A stretch of DNA of 64,000 bases, taken from positions 686,001 to 750,000 of the forward strand of contig CAJNDS010002135.1 of NCBI GenBank assembly GCA_905221605.1, written 5' to 3'. The stretch is from Symbiodinium natans (lineage: Eukaryota > Sar > Dinophyceae > Suessiales > Symbiodiniaceae). The notes under the pieces are model-generated. The model was not told where the DNA came from and did no database searches. It was given only the letters and a program-made list of their open reading frames with translations. Below, piece by piece: positions 9,130 to 18,272 of the stretch. Made by a program: the position numbers and the translations under genes. The stretch's first letter is position 1, and the number at the start of each line of letters is the position of its first letter.

Positions 9130-10423
9130 CCAACCTTCGTGCGGACAGGCCCTCTCCGCGTATCTCTATCGTTTTCTCGCCGGACAGGATGCGTCCAAGC
9201 CACTTGGGTCTAATTTTCAGAATCCTGCTCGTGCGTCCAAATGCCATCGCAGCCGTGGCCCACGTGCTCGTCTGCAGCTGCTTGCCTCGCTTGTCTGTCG
9301 GCGTTGGTGAAGTTTCTTCTAGATGGGAATCACAGCTGGAGGGCGCCGCGCCAGAAGCAGCAGCCACGGCGGTCTGGTGCTTGGCCGGGGACCCGCCCTC
9401 CGCATCGGCACACCTGGACGCTTCGCCGTCCCGGGCATCGCCTGCGCCGTCCAGAAGGCCGCTGCCGCTGCGCGCGTCACTGTTGGGAGTTTCCTTTAGC
9501 TGGGAATCACAGCAAGCAGCAGCCACTGTGGTCTGGAGCTTGGCCGTGGACCCGCCCTCCGCGTCGGCACACCTGGACGCTTCGCCGTCCTGGGCATTAT
9601 CTGCGTTGTCGTCAAGTTTGCTGCTGGGATGTTCGGAGACGTACTTGTCGCCCTCGTCTGTGTGACAGGCTGCGTCGTCATCCGTCTCACTGGCGGCGTC
9701 ATCAGCGAGGGGTGGGGCCCCAGCTCTCTCCGGAGGGCAATGAAGCTTTGCGTTGGAGTCCGAGTCCGAGTCCGACAGCGACATCCTGGCGGCTGGCTGT
9801 GCAATCTTCTGGTCGGGCGCCCAGCTTCGCAGCAGCACGTAATGGCCAGAAGAGTAGCCGGCTCCATCAGTACTATACACGAAGCCAAGCTCGCAGTGCA
9901 CAGGGCCCTCCCCATGAATCACAGGAAAGGCCTTATCTTCGCTTAGTGGAGTCAGAAGGAAGGCCCCGCCTAAGGCTCGCGTGTAAAAGGCGAATTCTTC
10001 GTCCCCGGGATAGGCGCCGCGTCGAAGACTTCCCGCCATGTCGTGTGCACCTTCGCTCTCCATCAAAGCCAAGACTTTGTCCAGAAGGCTGCGGGCCTTT
10101 GCCTTCCAGATCCCTTCTTCTTCGGCGTCCACGATGAAACCCATGCTGTCTTTCGCGACAGCTTGCCATCTCTCGGGCTCGAGAGAAGCCAGCCAAGCAT
10201 ACAGAAAGCAGTAGCCGTCAGGTGGACTGTTCAGGGGCGGTCCGGACCAGCGGCAGGGCCCGGCGACCTCCATGGTTTCTGCCGCCGCAGGGGGCAGGCG
10301 CATATGTGGCAGGAGCGCGCCCGGCGCATCTGCAGCCGCTGCAGCAAGTGCCAAGGCCATGAGAAAAGGTAAGGGTCTGCACACCCCTGCTAGGCTTGAG
10401 CTGTCAGTTATCGGTACGGACAT
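8477..10423 (-). CDS. OTU protease and ASCH domain, N-terminal part of the Helitron-like protein (frameshifted)
   Basis: Residues 60-200 form an OTU-type cysteine protease domain: D69 and C72 in PPDGYCFLYAW and H194 in GHYVLLRSW. OTU domains are known in some Helitrons. Residues 215-380 are acidic and hold an imperfect 53-residue duplication. From residue 400 an ASCH domain (putative RNA-binding) starts: ILKIRPKWLGRILSGEKTIEIRG. Compared with the paralogue at 11257-12603, one extra base between about 9130 and 9154 throws the frame; the meaningful protein then continues in the 4567-9129 frame, and the rest of this ORF to 8477 is out of frame. The paralogue suggests initiation at the ATG at 10358-10360 rather than 10423. 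Confidence 0.75.
   Translation of the reverse strand: MSVPITDSSSLAGVCRPLPFLMALALAAAAADAPGALLPHMRLPPAAAETMEVAGPCRWSGPPLNSPPDGYCFLYAWLASLEPERWQAVAKDSMGFIVDAEEEGIWKAKARSLLDKVLALMESEGAHDMAGSLRRGAYPGDEEFAFYTRALGGAFLLTPLSEDKAFPVIHGEGPVHCELGFVYSTDGAGYSSGHYVLLRSWAPDQKIAQPAARMSLSDSDSDSNAKLHCPPERAGAPPLADDAASETDDDAACHTDEGDKYVSEHPSSKLDDNADNAQDGEASRCADAEGGSTAKLQTTVAAACCDSQLKETPNSDARSGSGLLDGAGDARDGEASRCADAEGGSPAKHQTAVAAASGAAPSSCDSHLEETSPTPTDKRGKQLQTSTWATAAMAFGRTSRILKIRPKWLGRILSGEKTIEIRGEGLSARRLGDACRGQDTKNPSKGSNWTEPPLDRNRQAREPRSAPRNFVPSAVGVATGGSRGPACPDQHSQLGGERLRAMDYSREVGGFRPRPGPRGGSIHPNCMGCAAIEEAIGRTGLRGCSPSEEAQADNGAETLRGRALLHAVMHLQPAAPGLGSAEATPGQRVRVLQQGDDADCGRYASRARSSDQSSQSIPHLQQRHCARESPEASPALGTCPRCANREIG
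9380..9700. repeat. 159-bp imperfect tandem duplication inside the Helitron-like gene
   Basis: The segment with TTGGCC followed by GACCCGCCCTCCGC recurs 159 bases later (9381 and 9540). On the minus strand each copy encodes DGEASRCADAEGGS and flanking acidic sequence. The period is 53 codons, so the frame is kept. It lies in the acidic linker between the OTU and ASCH domains. Confidence 0.7.
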
Positions 10424-10745
10424 GCGAATTTAGGAACAATCAGACTGAAACATGCATGTATATATATATATATATAAGATGGACATATATTTAGTACTTA
10501 ATATTGGGTTATACGCTGTGTGCTCTCTCTCTCTCTCTATGTATCCATCTATCTATCTACTCCCCTCTCTCCCGAATGCTGTGACTGCGCGCAGAGCAGA
10601 CTTGTTTGCCTCGCGCGCACGGGCCGGTGAAGGAAGTCGTCTCTAGTGCGCATGGAATATAGACATGCGCTGAAATGCACTGAATTCTTAACAAGGTGGG
10701 GGGTGAAACTGTAGTGCTCCGGCATGGCGTGATGGATGGGTCAGC
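10424..10745. repeat. Spacer with AT and CT microsatellites
   Basis: (AT)n at about 10457-10477, CT-rich at 10524-10541, TATC repeats at 10543-10560. No gene seen. It separates the two Helitron-like coding blocks; the sequence upstream of each block shows no obvious similarity. Confidence 0.6.
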
Positions 10746-11537
10746 TCACGGACGGCCGTTCCCCTCCAGACCAGGCTGTGGCCGTCTCCGCTTCTTCAGG
10801 GCTGCGCGCGCACAAATCTGCTCAGCCTGAGCAGGGGCCGCCCGACGTAGGCGCTCCAGGGCCCGATGGTAGGTCCTCTCGTCAGTTGCAAGTCGGAACG
10901 CCTTCAATGCGCGGGTCAATTTGCCGCGTCCAGAAGGTGTAGAGGCAAGGTTTGCCAGGGCCGGCTCGTTGCAGAAAGTACAGCGAGGCGACTCCCGCGG
11001 ACGCCGCGCTGGCAGGCCAGGGTGTCGCGCGCTGAACACGCACGGTTCATCGGTGCCAGAGCACATCTCCGCTTGACCCCGCTTCCTTTGCGGACACTCT
11101 GCGTATGTCAGGCACGGCGTCGCCAACGTCGTTCTCAGGCTCCCGAAGGCTGCCTGCGGTCGGATCCGGGGCCACACGGCCTCAGTTCTCAGGGGCGCAA
11201 CCATGCTCGGGCATTCTGCGTAGAAAATGCGAGGCAGAGCGTGAGTGGTTCTTATGTTAGCCGGAGGCTCGCCCCCTGCCTGCGGGTTCGCTGCGGCGGA
11301 CGGGAGACGCTGCGATTCGAGCCGTTGCGCGTCGAAGGCCTCCCAACGCTCGGGTAATCCATTGCACCGAAGCACGGGCGACCCATCGCGGTATTCTGAT
11401 AGGGCTCGGCAGCAGCTTGAGTTCCTCGATGGGCCAAGCCCAAGCGTGGCTGTAGGAGAGCTTTGAAAGTGCCTGAGAGTTGGCTCTCCTCTCTTCGTCG
11501 GTGAGGCGGTGGCTGGTGCCAAATCGAGCTCGAGCAT
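10746..11537 (-). pseudogene. Truncated relative of the Helitron-like protein, zinc-cluster part
   Basis: From about residue 65 on, the frame matches the region after ASCH in the 4567-9129 protein: RWEAFD, the CVF-ARRPR-CTFC cysteine cluster, then GRGKLTRALKAFR and AL-RLR (compare GRGRLTKALKAFR). The match stops at a TGA just after a KKRRRP stretch, before any Rep or helicase sequence. The first ~60 residues are out-of-frame ASCH sequence. It joins the 11257-12603 frame through a 2-base deletion near 11359. This is a truncated, frame-broken fragment. Confidence 0.65.
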
Positions 11538-12603
11538 ATATGCGCCTGGTTCTGGCTGCAGCCAGCGTCACCCAGCCCACGTGCGGGCATGGGGACCCAC
11601 GTATCTCCAGTGTTTTCTGCCCTGCTAGAATGAGGTGTAGCCACTGAGGCCTGATCTTCAGGATTCGTGTGGTATCTCCGAAAGCTACGGAAGCAGTTAC
11701 AGGAGCGTCTGCCGAGTCCGCAGACTGCAAGCAGTCATGCGCGCTACTTGTGCTCCCGCGTGTCTTGCCTGCGGTGGGCCTCGAGCGCGATCCGGGTTCC
11801 AAGGTTGCGAGTGAATTTTCCTTCCTCCGGGCAGGGGGGCTTTCAGTCTCGCCCTGACTCTCCGGCTCGCAGTCCAGACCGTCGTCGTCAAAGAGGGGGC
11901 TGCTATTGTCGTTGAAAGAAAAACACGTGGCAGAAGAGCCGGCATGGCTCGTCTCCGTGTCAGAGTTGTCCAGAGAAATAACGTAGGCTGGGCGAGCCGT
12001 GGCAATGGGCATGGCCTGGCTGGCGTAAGCGCTCGGGCCAGGCGCCCAGCTCCGCAAGAGAATGTAATGTCCTGCAGAGTGTCCGGCGGCATCCACGCTG
12101 TTGACGAAGCCTAGCTCACAGTGCACGTGTCCCTGGCCGTAGATGCACGGTACCGCCGATGGTACTTCCATGGGCGTGACGAGAAACGCCCCGCCCAGAG
12201 CCTTCGCGAAGAACGCGAACTCCTCATCGCCTGGGCTGCCCCCAGCGCGCACTCGCCGCGCCATGGCCTGCTGCCCTTCTGCTTCCATCAGCGCCAGGAC
12301 TGGGTCTAGCAAACTCTGCGCTTTGGCCTTCCAGACTTGCTGTTCCTCCGGGTCGCAGATGAATCCGTGGTCGTCTTTCTGCACGGCAGCCCATTCCTCG
12401 GGCAAACGGGCTGCCAGCCAAGCGTATAAGAAACAGAGACCATCCGGAGGACACAGCAACGGCGGACCGTCCCAGCGACATGGCCCAGCCACGGCCATGT
12501 CAACCAAGTTCGTCGGCGGCAGCCGCATATGCGGCAGCAAAACCCCCGCAGGTGGCAGGTGTGTCTCTGCCGCGTCTGCAGGTAGACAAGTCCCCGAAGC
12601 CAT
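11257..12603 (-). pseudogene. Second OTU-ASCH N-terminal block (diverged Helitron-like paralogue)
   Basis: Begins at an ATG; the OTU domain has PPDGLCFLYAWLA with the D and C of the catalytic set and GHYILLRSW with the His. The ASCH domain is uninterrupted here: ILKIRPQWLHLILAGQKTLEIRG, followed by GWVTLAAARTRRI and WAWPIEELKLLPSPI. About 30 residues before the end, at WIT-RALGG, the frame departs from the paralogue (which reads ITRERWEAFD) because two bases are missing near 11359; the sense continues in the 10746-11537 frame. Amino-acid divergence from the first copy is large, so this is an old relative and not a recent duplicate. It lacks Rep and helicase parts. Confidence 0.65.
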
Positions 12604-12707
12604 GGCGGCAGAAGAGTTGAAGCGAGAACTAGCGACTACAAAGCAAGCTCGGGCAACAAATGCTGCAAACCCTTCCTTCGATCATGAACATGGACCATCT
12701 TTCTCTC

Positions 12708-12756
<49 letters not shown>

Positions 12757-15394
12757 CTCTCTTTCTTTCTTTCTCTCTTTTTCTCTTTCTCTTTCTCCTT
12801 CTCTTTCTCTTTCTCTTGCTCTTTTTCTTTCTCTTTCTCTTTATATAGGCAGCCTTGGCGGGGGCGACTATAATGGAGAACTTTGGCAGGGCCCTGCAAC
12901 GCTGGCGGGGGGCAAGTGGGGTCACCTGGCAGGGGCTATCCTGGCGGGGGCAACCCTGGTAAGTGAGGGCAAAGCTGGGGCAAATCTGGCAGACCACCCA
13001 ACCTGGCCCCGGCAACTCTGGCCTTCCTTGTAAAGGCTGCCAGGCAATCCTGGCACAAGACGCGCCAGCAGAACGCGGTGGCAACCGGTAGCAGGGTGGG
13101 CGTGCCGGCCAACCGGAAGCCACCACAGCCACCCTCTCACGGTGGGGGCCACCGGCTTCGTGGGGGGCTGCCCTGGTGGGGCACTCTGCAAGCGTAATCT
13201 TGGGGCTTCCTTTCGAGAGAAGGACGAAGCTTCTAACGGCTGAGGCAGTCCTGGCACCTTCATAGAGAAGGACGACGAAGCTGGCGGGGCCATCCAGGTC
13301 GATCCAGGTCGGGGCCAAGGGGGCCACCCTGATAGGGTATGTGGCGGGGGTGGGGGCCAGCCAACCACAGCCACCCCTAACACGGTAGGGGCCACCGCCT
13401 TGGTGGCCGCCCTGCACTCTGTCAAGGGGCCTTCCTTGACGAAGCATCTGACGGCTGCCAGGCAGTCCTGGCACCTTCATAGAGAAGGACGACGAAGCTG
13501 GCGGGGGCCATCCAGGGGGGGGGCCACCCTGATAGGGTATGTGGCGGTGCGGACCGGCCACCACGGTGGGGGCCACCGCCTTGGTGGGGGGCTGCCCTGG
13601 TCGGGCACTCTGCAAGGGTAATCTTACGACCTTCATTCATAGGGAAGGACGACGAAGCATCTAACGGCAGTCCACGCAGTTTGGGGGCAGGGGGGCCACC
13701 CTGATCGGGTATGTGGCGGGGGGCATCCGGTGGGGGCAGGCCACCCACAGCCACCCTAACACGGTGGGGGCCACCGCCTTGGTGGCCTCTCTATGAAGGT
13801 GTCAGGACTGCCTGGCAGCCGTTAGATGCTTCGTCGTCCTTCCCATGAAGGCAGGTGCCCCGACCTGGATGGCCCCGCCAGCTTCGTCGTCCTTCTCTAT
13901 GAAGCCAGGACCTTCGTCGAGGAAGGAAGGCCTCAAAGATGACCCTCGCAGAGTGCCCCACCAGGGCGGCCCCCCACCAAGGCGGTGGCCCCCACCGTGT
14001 TAGGCTGTGGGTGGCGGGCCCGCACCAGGATGCCCCCGCCACATCCCCTATCAGGGTGACCCCCCCTGGCCCCGACCTGGATGGCCCCGCCAGCTTCGTC
14101 GTCCTTCTCTATGAAGGTGCCAGGACTGCCTGGCAGCTGTTAGATGCTTCGTCGTCCTTCCCATGAAGGAAGGTCCAAAGATGACCCTTGCAGTGTGCCC
14201 CACAGGACGACGAAGCTGGCGGGGCCATCCAGGTCCGGGCCAGGGGGGGTCACCCTGATAGGGGATGTGGCGGGGGGCATCCTGGTGTGGGCGGGCCACC
14301 CACAGCCTAACACGGTGGGGGCCGCCTCGCCTTGGTGGGGCCTCGACGAAGCATCTAACAGCTGCCAGGCAGTCCTGGCACCTTCATAGAGAAGGATGAC
14401 GAAGCTGGCGGGGCCATCCAGGTCGGGGCCAGGGGGGGCCACCTGCCTTCCTTCATGGGAAGGACGACGAAGCATCTAACGGCTGCCAGGCAGTCCTGAC
14501 ACCTTCATAGAGAAGGACGACGACGCTGGCGGGGCCATGCAGGTCAGCCCACAGGGGCATCCTGGTGGGGGCCGGCCATTTACAGACATTTTAACACGGT
14601 GGGGCCACCGCCTTGGCCGCCCTGGTGGGGCACTCTGCAAGGGTCCTTCCTTCATAGAGAAGGACGACGAAGCATCTAACGGCTGCCAGGCAGTCCTGGC
14701 ACCTGATAAGGACGACGAAGCTGGCGGGGGCACGGGGCCAGCTTGGTGGGGGCCACCTGGCGTGGGCCACTGTGGCGGGCCAGGCGCTCAGCGCGTAGTC
14801 GCTGCCCCATGGCCTGCTGCCCTTCTGCCTGCATCAGCGCCAGGGGGGGGTGGGGCAACCCTGGCGGGGGCACGTAATAGTGAACTTTGGCAGGCCCTTC
14901 ATAGAGAAGAAGCATCTGGGCCCTTGAAGCCCTGGCCAGCAACTGGGCCCTTGAAGCCCGGCCAGCAACTAAGTTATGGTTCCTTCACAGAAGGACGACG
15001 AAGCCTCGCAAGCGCGAGGAGGAGGGATAGTCTGGAGGTGAGCAGGCGACCTGGAATGTGTGTAAAAACCCTGGCGGAGCAACCCTGGCTTGGCCAGGCC
15101 GAGGCCCAGGCATGCCCGGGGCGCATAACGGGGCAGCGGACTTTGAGTAGGGGCGAAGAAAGATAAACTTTTGACAAAGTCCTGCATGAGAACCCCCGTC
15201 GTCTTTTTGGCCGGTAAGAGACCAATACAGGCAGACGTAAATGAGGGCAGGGCACTCAGAGTTTGCAGTCCAATCTTATATGCGAAATGGAATGTCCTTC
15301 ACAAACACGACATGTTTTTTCAAGCAGAGGAAGACGAAAACTGCGTGTAGAAGAAGATAGGGAGGCTGCAGAGTCAACAGGGCGCTCGATAGCG
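12604..15394. repeat. Dispersed and inverted GC-rich repeats, no gene
   Basis: Begins with a CT/CTTT-rich microsatellite (about 12703-12845). From 12846 the 15-bp CCCTGGCGGGGGC unit appears. From about 13020 to 14720 a composite unit recurs: GGCTGCCAGGCAGTCCTGGC, CTTCATAGAGAAGGACGACG, AAGCTGGCGGGGCCATCCAG, then a GGTG-GGGCCACC segment. It runs in one orientation at 13020-13780, inverted at about 13790-14180, and forward again at 14195-14720. ORFs in this block are repeat translations. 14720-15394 holds remnants of the same repeats and otherwise nothing recognisable. Confidence 0.7.
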
Positions 15395-15832
15395 TCAGCT
15401 TGGCTGCAATGTGGCACTGAGAAAATCGCAGGTCCGCTGCGCTCGGCGGGCCACCCTACGCAGAGTGTGGCTGATCTCGAGGCAAGCAGCCTCCACGTAG
15501 TCGTGCATATCTCCAACGTGGCGACTGGCAGCTGTGTGCGCGGGACAGGCCTCCTCCAGCTCCACAAGCCTGTATGACAAACGCCACTCCAGCGCGTCTA
15601 CTTGCGAGCGCGCCATCATCAATCCTTCTGCTTGCAGCTGGAGCGCCTCCTGCAATCTTATCCAGTCGCGCTCAGAAATATTGTGGGCCAGTCCTGGTTC
15701 TTGGCTACGCCGCCGTGGTTCGGTTGGAGTGGCCGAGCGGCTGCGGCTGCGTGAGCGAGCACCGCGACGTGGAGCAAGATGGATCGGCGTGGGGGCGTTC
15801 GAGATGTCTTGCGTGTGCGAGAAATCCTGCAT
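15395..15832 (-). CDS. Small SR-rich ORF of unknown function, 145 codons
   Basis: Not recognised. The N-terminal third has an Arg/Ser run (RSRSRSRS) and RRRSQEP, resembling SR-type low-complexity sequence; the rest looks helical (ERDWIRLQEALQLQAEGLM). It starts with MQDFSHT, which resembles the MVRDFAHT at the start of the upstream 16437-18272 ORF, suggesting a shared short 5' sequence. It could be a real short gene or a chance frame in GC-rich DNA. Confidence 0.3.
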   Translation of the reverse strand: MQDFSHTQDISNAPTPIHLAPRRGARSRSRSRSATPTEPRRRSQEPGLAHNISERDWIRLQEALQLQAEGLMMARSQVDALEWRLSYRLVELEEACPAHTAASRHVGDMHDYVEAACLEISHTLRRVARRAQRTCDFLSATLQPS

Positions 15833-15949
15833 GAGAAACTTGCGACGCCGCGGGCAGATGGCTAAACTGGGGAACGGCGAGACTCCAGCTTGAACAAGAA
15901 TAGCTCAGTGCAGACATGCTGCCTAAGTAGTGAAAAGAACCGGTTGCTG

Positions 15950-16057
15950 CTTCCCGTGTTTGCTCTCTATGTCTGACTCTCTGACCCTTTGACTGTCTCT
16001 GTCTCTCTGTCTCTGTCTCTGTCTCTGTCTCTGTCTCTGTCTCTGTCTCTGTCTCTG

Positions 16058-16114
<57 letters not shown>

Positions 16115-16160
16115 CTCTCTTTTTCTTCCTCTCGCTTTGCCTCTCTTCTCTCTTTCCTCC
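15950..16160. repeat. CTGTCT hexamer and CT microsatellite
   Basis: Hexamer (CTGTCT)n at about 15993-16080, then (CT)n to about 16111 and imperfect CT-rich DNA to 16160. ORFs on both strands here (Ser-Leu or Arg-Glu/Asp repeats) are artefacts. The rest of 15833-16436 shows no recognisable gene. Confidence 0.8.
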
Positions 16161-16436
16161 TTCCCCTGCGTCTCATCTGCCGATCTTTCTGGCATGCACA
16201 ACAGCACACGCAATGCAGATCTTTTCCGCAGGCGCGAGAGCAATCCATTCACAATAGCTGCGCTGGCGCGTAGGAGCCTCACCTATACTCAGATTCAAAA
16301 GGAAGCGCCGGGTAGTTCCTGCCATCTCTACAGGCGTCGGTGCATGGCCAGCGCACAGCGCTGTCGAGACCGGTGCGAGATGCACATGGCAGTCGTCTAC
16401 CGCCTGTCGTCGGCGCCAGTCGCCAGAGCGGCTATG

Positions 16437-18272
16437 TCACGGCGTGTCCGAGGAGTCTGCGTCACAGTGCGCCTTGAACACCAGCCAGGCCAGGGTGTAT
16501 GCAACGGAGCAGTAGGTGGTCCACGTTGGAGCTTTGCGCTTCTCGAATTTCTGAAGGGATGGCAGGGCGAAGAGTTGCAAGGTTTCCTCCTTGAACAGGG
16601 CCAGGAAGGCACGGACCGCGTCCTTCTTTGGTTCCCGAGTCTGGTACTTCTCGGCAAACTCCAAAGTCCGCTCATAGTTGCGAAGGACAGCTTCCTTGGA
16701 CCAAACCGCTTTCAGCAGTTCTGCGCGGGCTTCGTCGACCTCGTCTTCGGTAGTCCATTTGGCTCGATCCGGCTCAGGCAGAGTGCCTACCTGCATGCGG
16801 TCCCAGACATCTTTCTCAGGTAGGAGCAGCACATTGCTCTTGCCCTTGCTGGAGTCTTCGTGGATAGCAGCTTGGATCCAGGCCAGGCGGGCCTCGCGCA
16901 CCATCTCAGTAATGTGCTTGGAGACGCGCTCAGCGTTGGCTTGCAGGACGTCATCTTCCGCCGTGGATCGCAAGCCAGCACGTTCGAGAACCAGGGTCTG
17001 AACCTCGACAGGCAAACACTTGAGCAGCCCGATTTTGTCTTTGACAGCCAACTCAGCACTATCGGCTGCCGTGGCCAGCTCTTGAGCTTTGGTTTCAAAG
17101 GCTTGAATCTCTGCCAGCGGCCAAATGTCCCGAAAGGGCGGCAGCACAGCGACTGCAGCAGGGACGGCTTCCGCCGATGTGCTGTCACTGCCATGCTCGA
17201 CCTTCCGCTGCTTCTGGCGAACGCTGCGACTTGGCGAGTCGCTGGAAGAGGAGGTCTTCTTTGTGTGGCGGCGGGCCCGTTTTGCCTTGGGGTCCGAAGC
17301 ATCGCGTCCCTTTGCCTTCTTCTCCGTCTTGCGATGCTTCTTGTGCTTGACCTCGTTGCTTTTCTTGTGCGCCCGGGCGTTCTTCTTCTTCTTCTTCTTG
17401 CCACTGAGCGCCGAGCTCGAGTCCGTGGAAATGGAGTCAGAGTCATTAATGACAGAAAGTGGCGTCGAGGAGGAACTCCCTGCAGCTTCGGCGTCCAACT
17501 GGCCGAAAGTGCGCTCGCGGCGCATATTCTTTTTCTCGTCCGCCTTGATGCCGTGAGCAAGGGCCTTGAACAGCCGATCTTCCTCTTTGGGATGCGCAAG
17601 CCAAGCTTGTACATGCTTGGTCTGCTTCTTGACTTCCGGAACCTTGCTTGCCCACCAGCGAATGTCTTCAGAGACTGCCGCCAATTCCAGCAGCGCCACA
17701 AGACCGGTGTACACGGCCGCAGCAGCTTCGGCAGCCTCAGCGATCACTGTGCCCTGGTCTCGTGCAGCTTTCTGGATCTGCTTGAAATAGACCTTGCACA
17801 TTTCCTGCGAGGCGCCGCTGTCTCGCTCGACGTCTCTGTTCAGGTTGAAATATCGGACCGCTTCATTGAGGGATTCTTTCTCGAGCATTGCTTGGATTTG
17901 CGGCAGGGATGAGGCCAGTTTCGGGGCAAAGAGCGCCGCGGAATCCAGCGATGCAGAGGACAAGTTCAGTCCCATCAAGGGTCGGCGCAACAGTTCACTG
18001 CAATCGCCGTCCAGGATCTTCCTCAGGTGCTCCGTGGTCAGGCGAGATGCAGGGTCGAACAGGGGCCTGCCTTGATTGTCTGGGTACGACCGAAGTTCCC
18101 ACTTGCACAGGAACTTATAGAGGTCGACGCGCGTGATGTACTGAGATTTCTCCCCAGCTTCGCCCTTGCCCTTTCCACGGACGCTTCCACGACCGCTGCG
18201 CCCGCGACCCATGGCACGAGCAGAGCTGAGCTCACGCCGAACTTTTCGTGTGTGTGCGAAATCTCGAACCAC
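16437..18272 (-). CDS. Hypothetical protein, 611 codons, Lys/Ser-rich centre
   Basis: Long uninterrupted frame with coding-like composition. I do not recognise the family. The first ATG gives an MVRDFAHT leader; the ATG at 18210-18212 (MGRGRSGRGSVRGKGKG) is a likelier start, giving a Gly/Arg-rich N-terminus of RNA-binding type. The middle (roughly residues 270-370) is a Ser/Lys/Arg-rich, nuclear-localisation-like tract (KKKKKKNARAHKK, KKTSSSSDSPSR). The flanks look alpha-helical (NEAVRYFNLNRDVERDSG; AERVSKHITEMVREARLAW). It may be a transposon-associated nucleic-acid-binding protein, but that is a guess. Its first ~42 codons and 5' flank are duplicated at 19384-19700. Confidence 0.55.
   Translation of the reverse strand: MVRDFAHTRKVRRELSSARAMGRGRSGRGSVRGKGKGEAGEKSQYITRVDLYKFLCKWELRSYPDNQGRPLFDPASRLTTEHLRKILDGDCSELLRRPLMGLNLSSASLDSAALFAPKLASSLPQIQAMLEKESLNEAVRYFNLNRDVERDSGASQEMCKVYFKQIQKAARDQGTVIAEAAEAAAAVYTGLVALLELAAVSEDIRWWASKVPEVKKQTKHVQAWLAHPKEEDRLFKALAHGIKADEKKNMRRERTFGQLDAEAAGSSSSTPLSVINDSDSISTDSSSALSGKKKKKKNARAHKKSNEVKHKKHRKTEKKAKGRDASDPKAKRARRHTKKTSSSSDSPSRSVRQKQRKVEHGSDSTSAEAVPAAVAVLPPFRDIWPLAEIQAFETKAQELATAADSAELAVKDKIGLLKCLPVEVQTLVLERAGLRSTAEDDVLQANAERVSKHITEMVREARLAWIQAAIHEDSSKGKSNVLLLPEKDVWDRMQVGTLPEPDRAKWTTEDEVDEARAELLKAVWSKEAVLRNYERTLEFAEKYQTREPKKDAVRAFLALFKEETLQLFALPSLQKFEKRKAPTWTTYCSVAYTLAWLVFKAHCDADSSDTP

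Larger units (their letters stand above)
4567..10423 (-). mobile_element. Helitron-like rolling-circle transposon, coding extent only
   Basis: The combined frames encode OTU, ASCH, zinc clusters, HUH Rep and PIF1 helicase, the architecture of an autonomous Helitron-like element with an unusual ASCH addition. I could not identify the expected 5' TC end or a 3' hairpin followed by CTRR, so true boundaries are unknown. One frameshift near 9140 means this copy cannot make the full protein without recoding. Confidence 0.65.

Noticed and set aside
12629-13636. 335-codon minus-strand ORF
   Set aside because: Combines CT microsatellite (Lys/Arg/Glu run) with dispersed GC repeats; no domain.
15989-16282. 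Ser-Leu and Arg-Glu/Asp repeat ORFs
   Set aside because: Microsatellite translation of CTGTCT and CT tracts.
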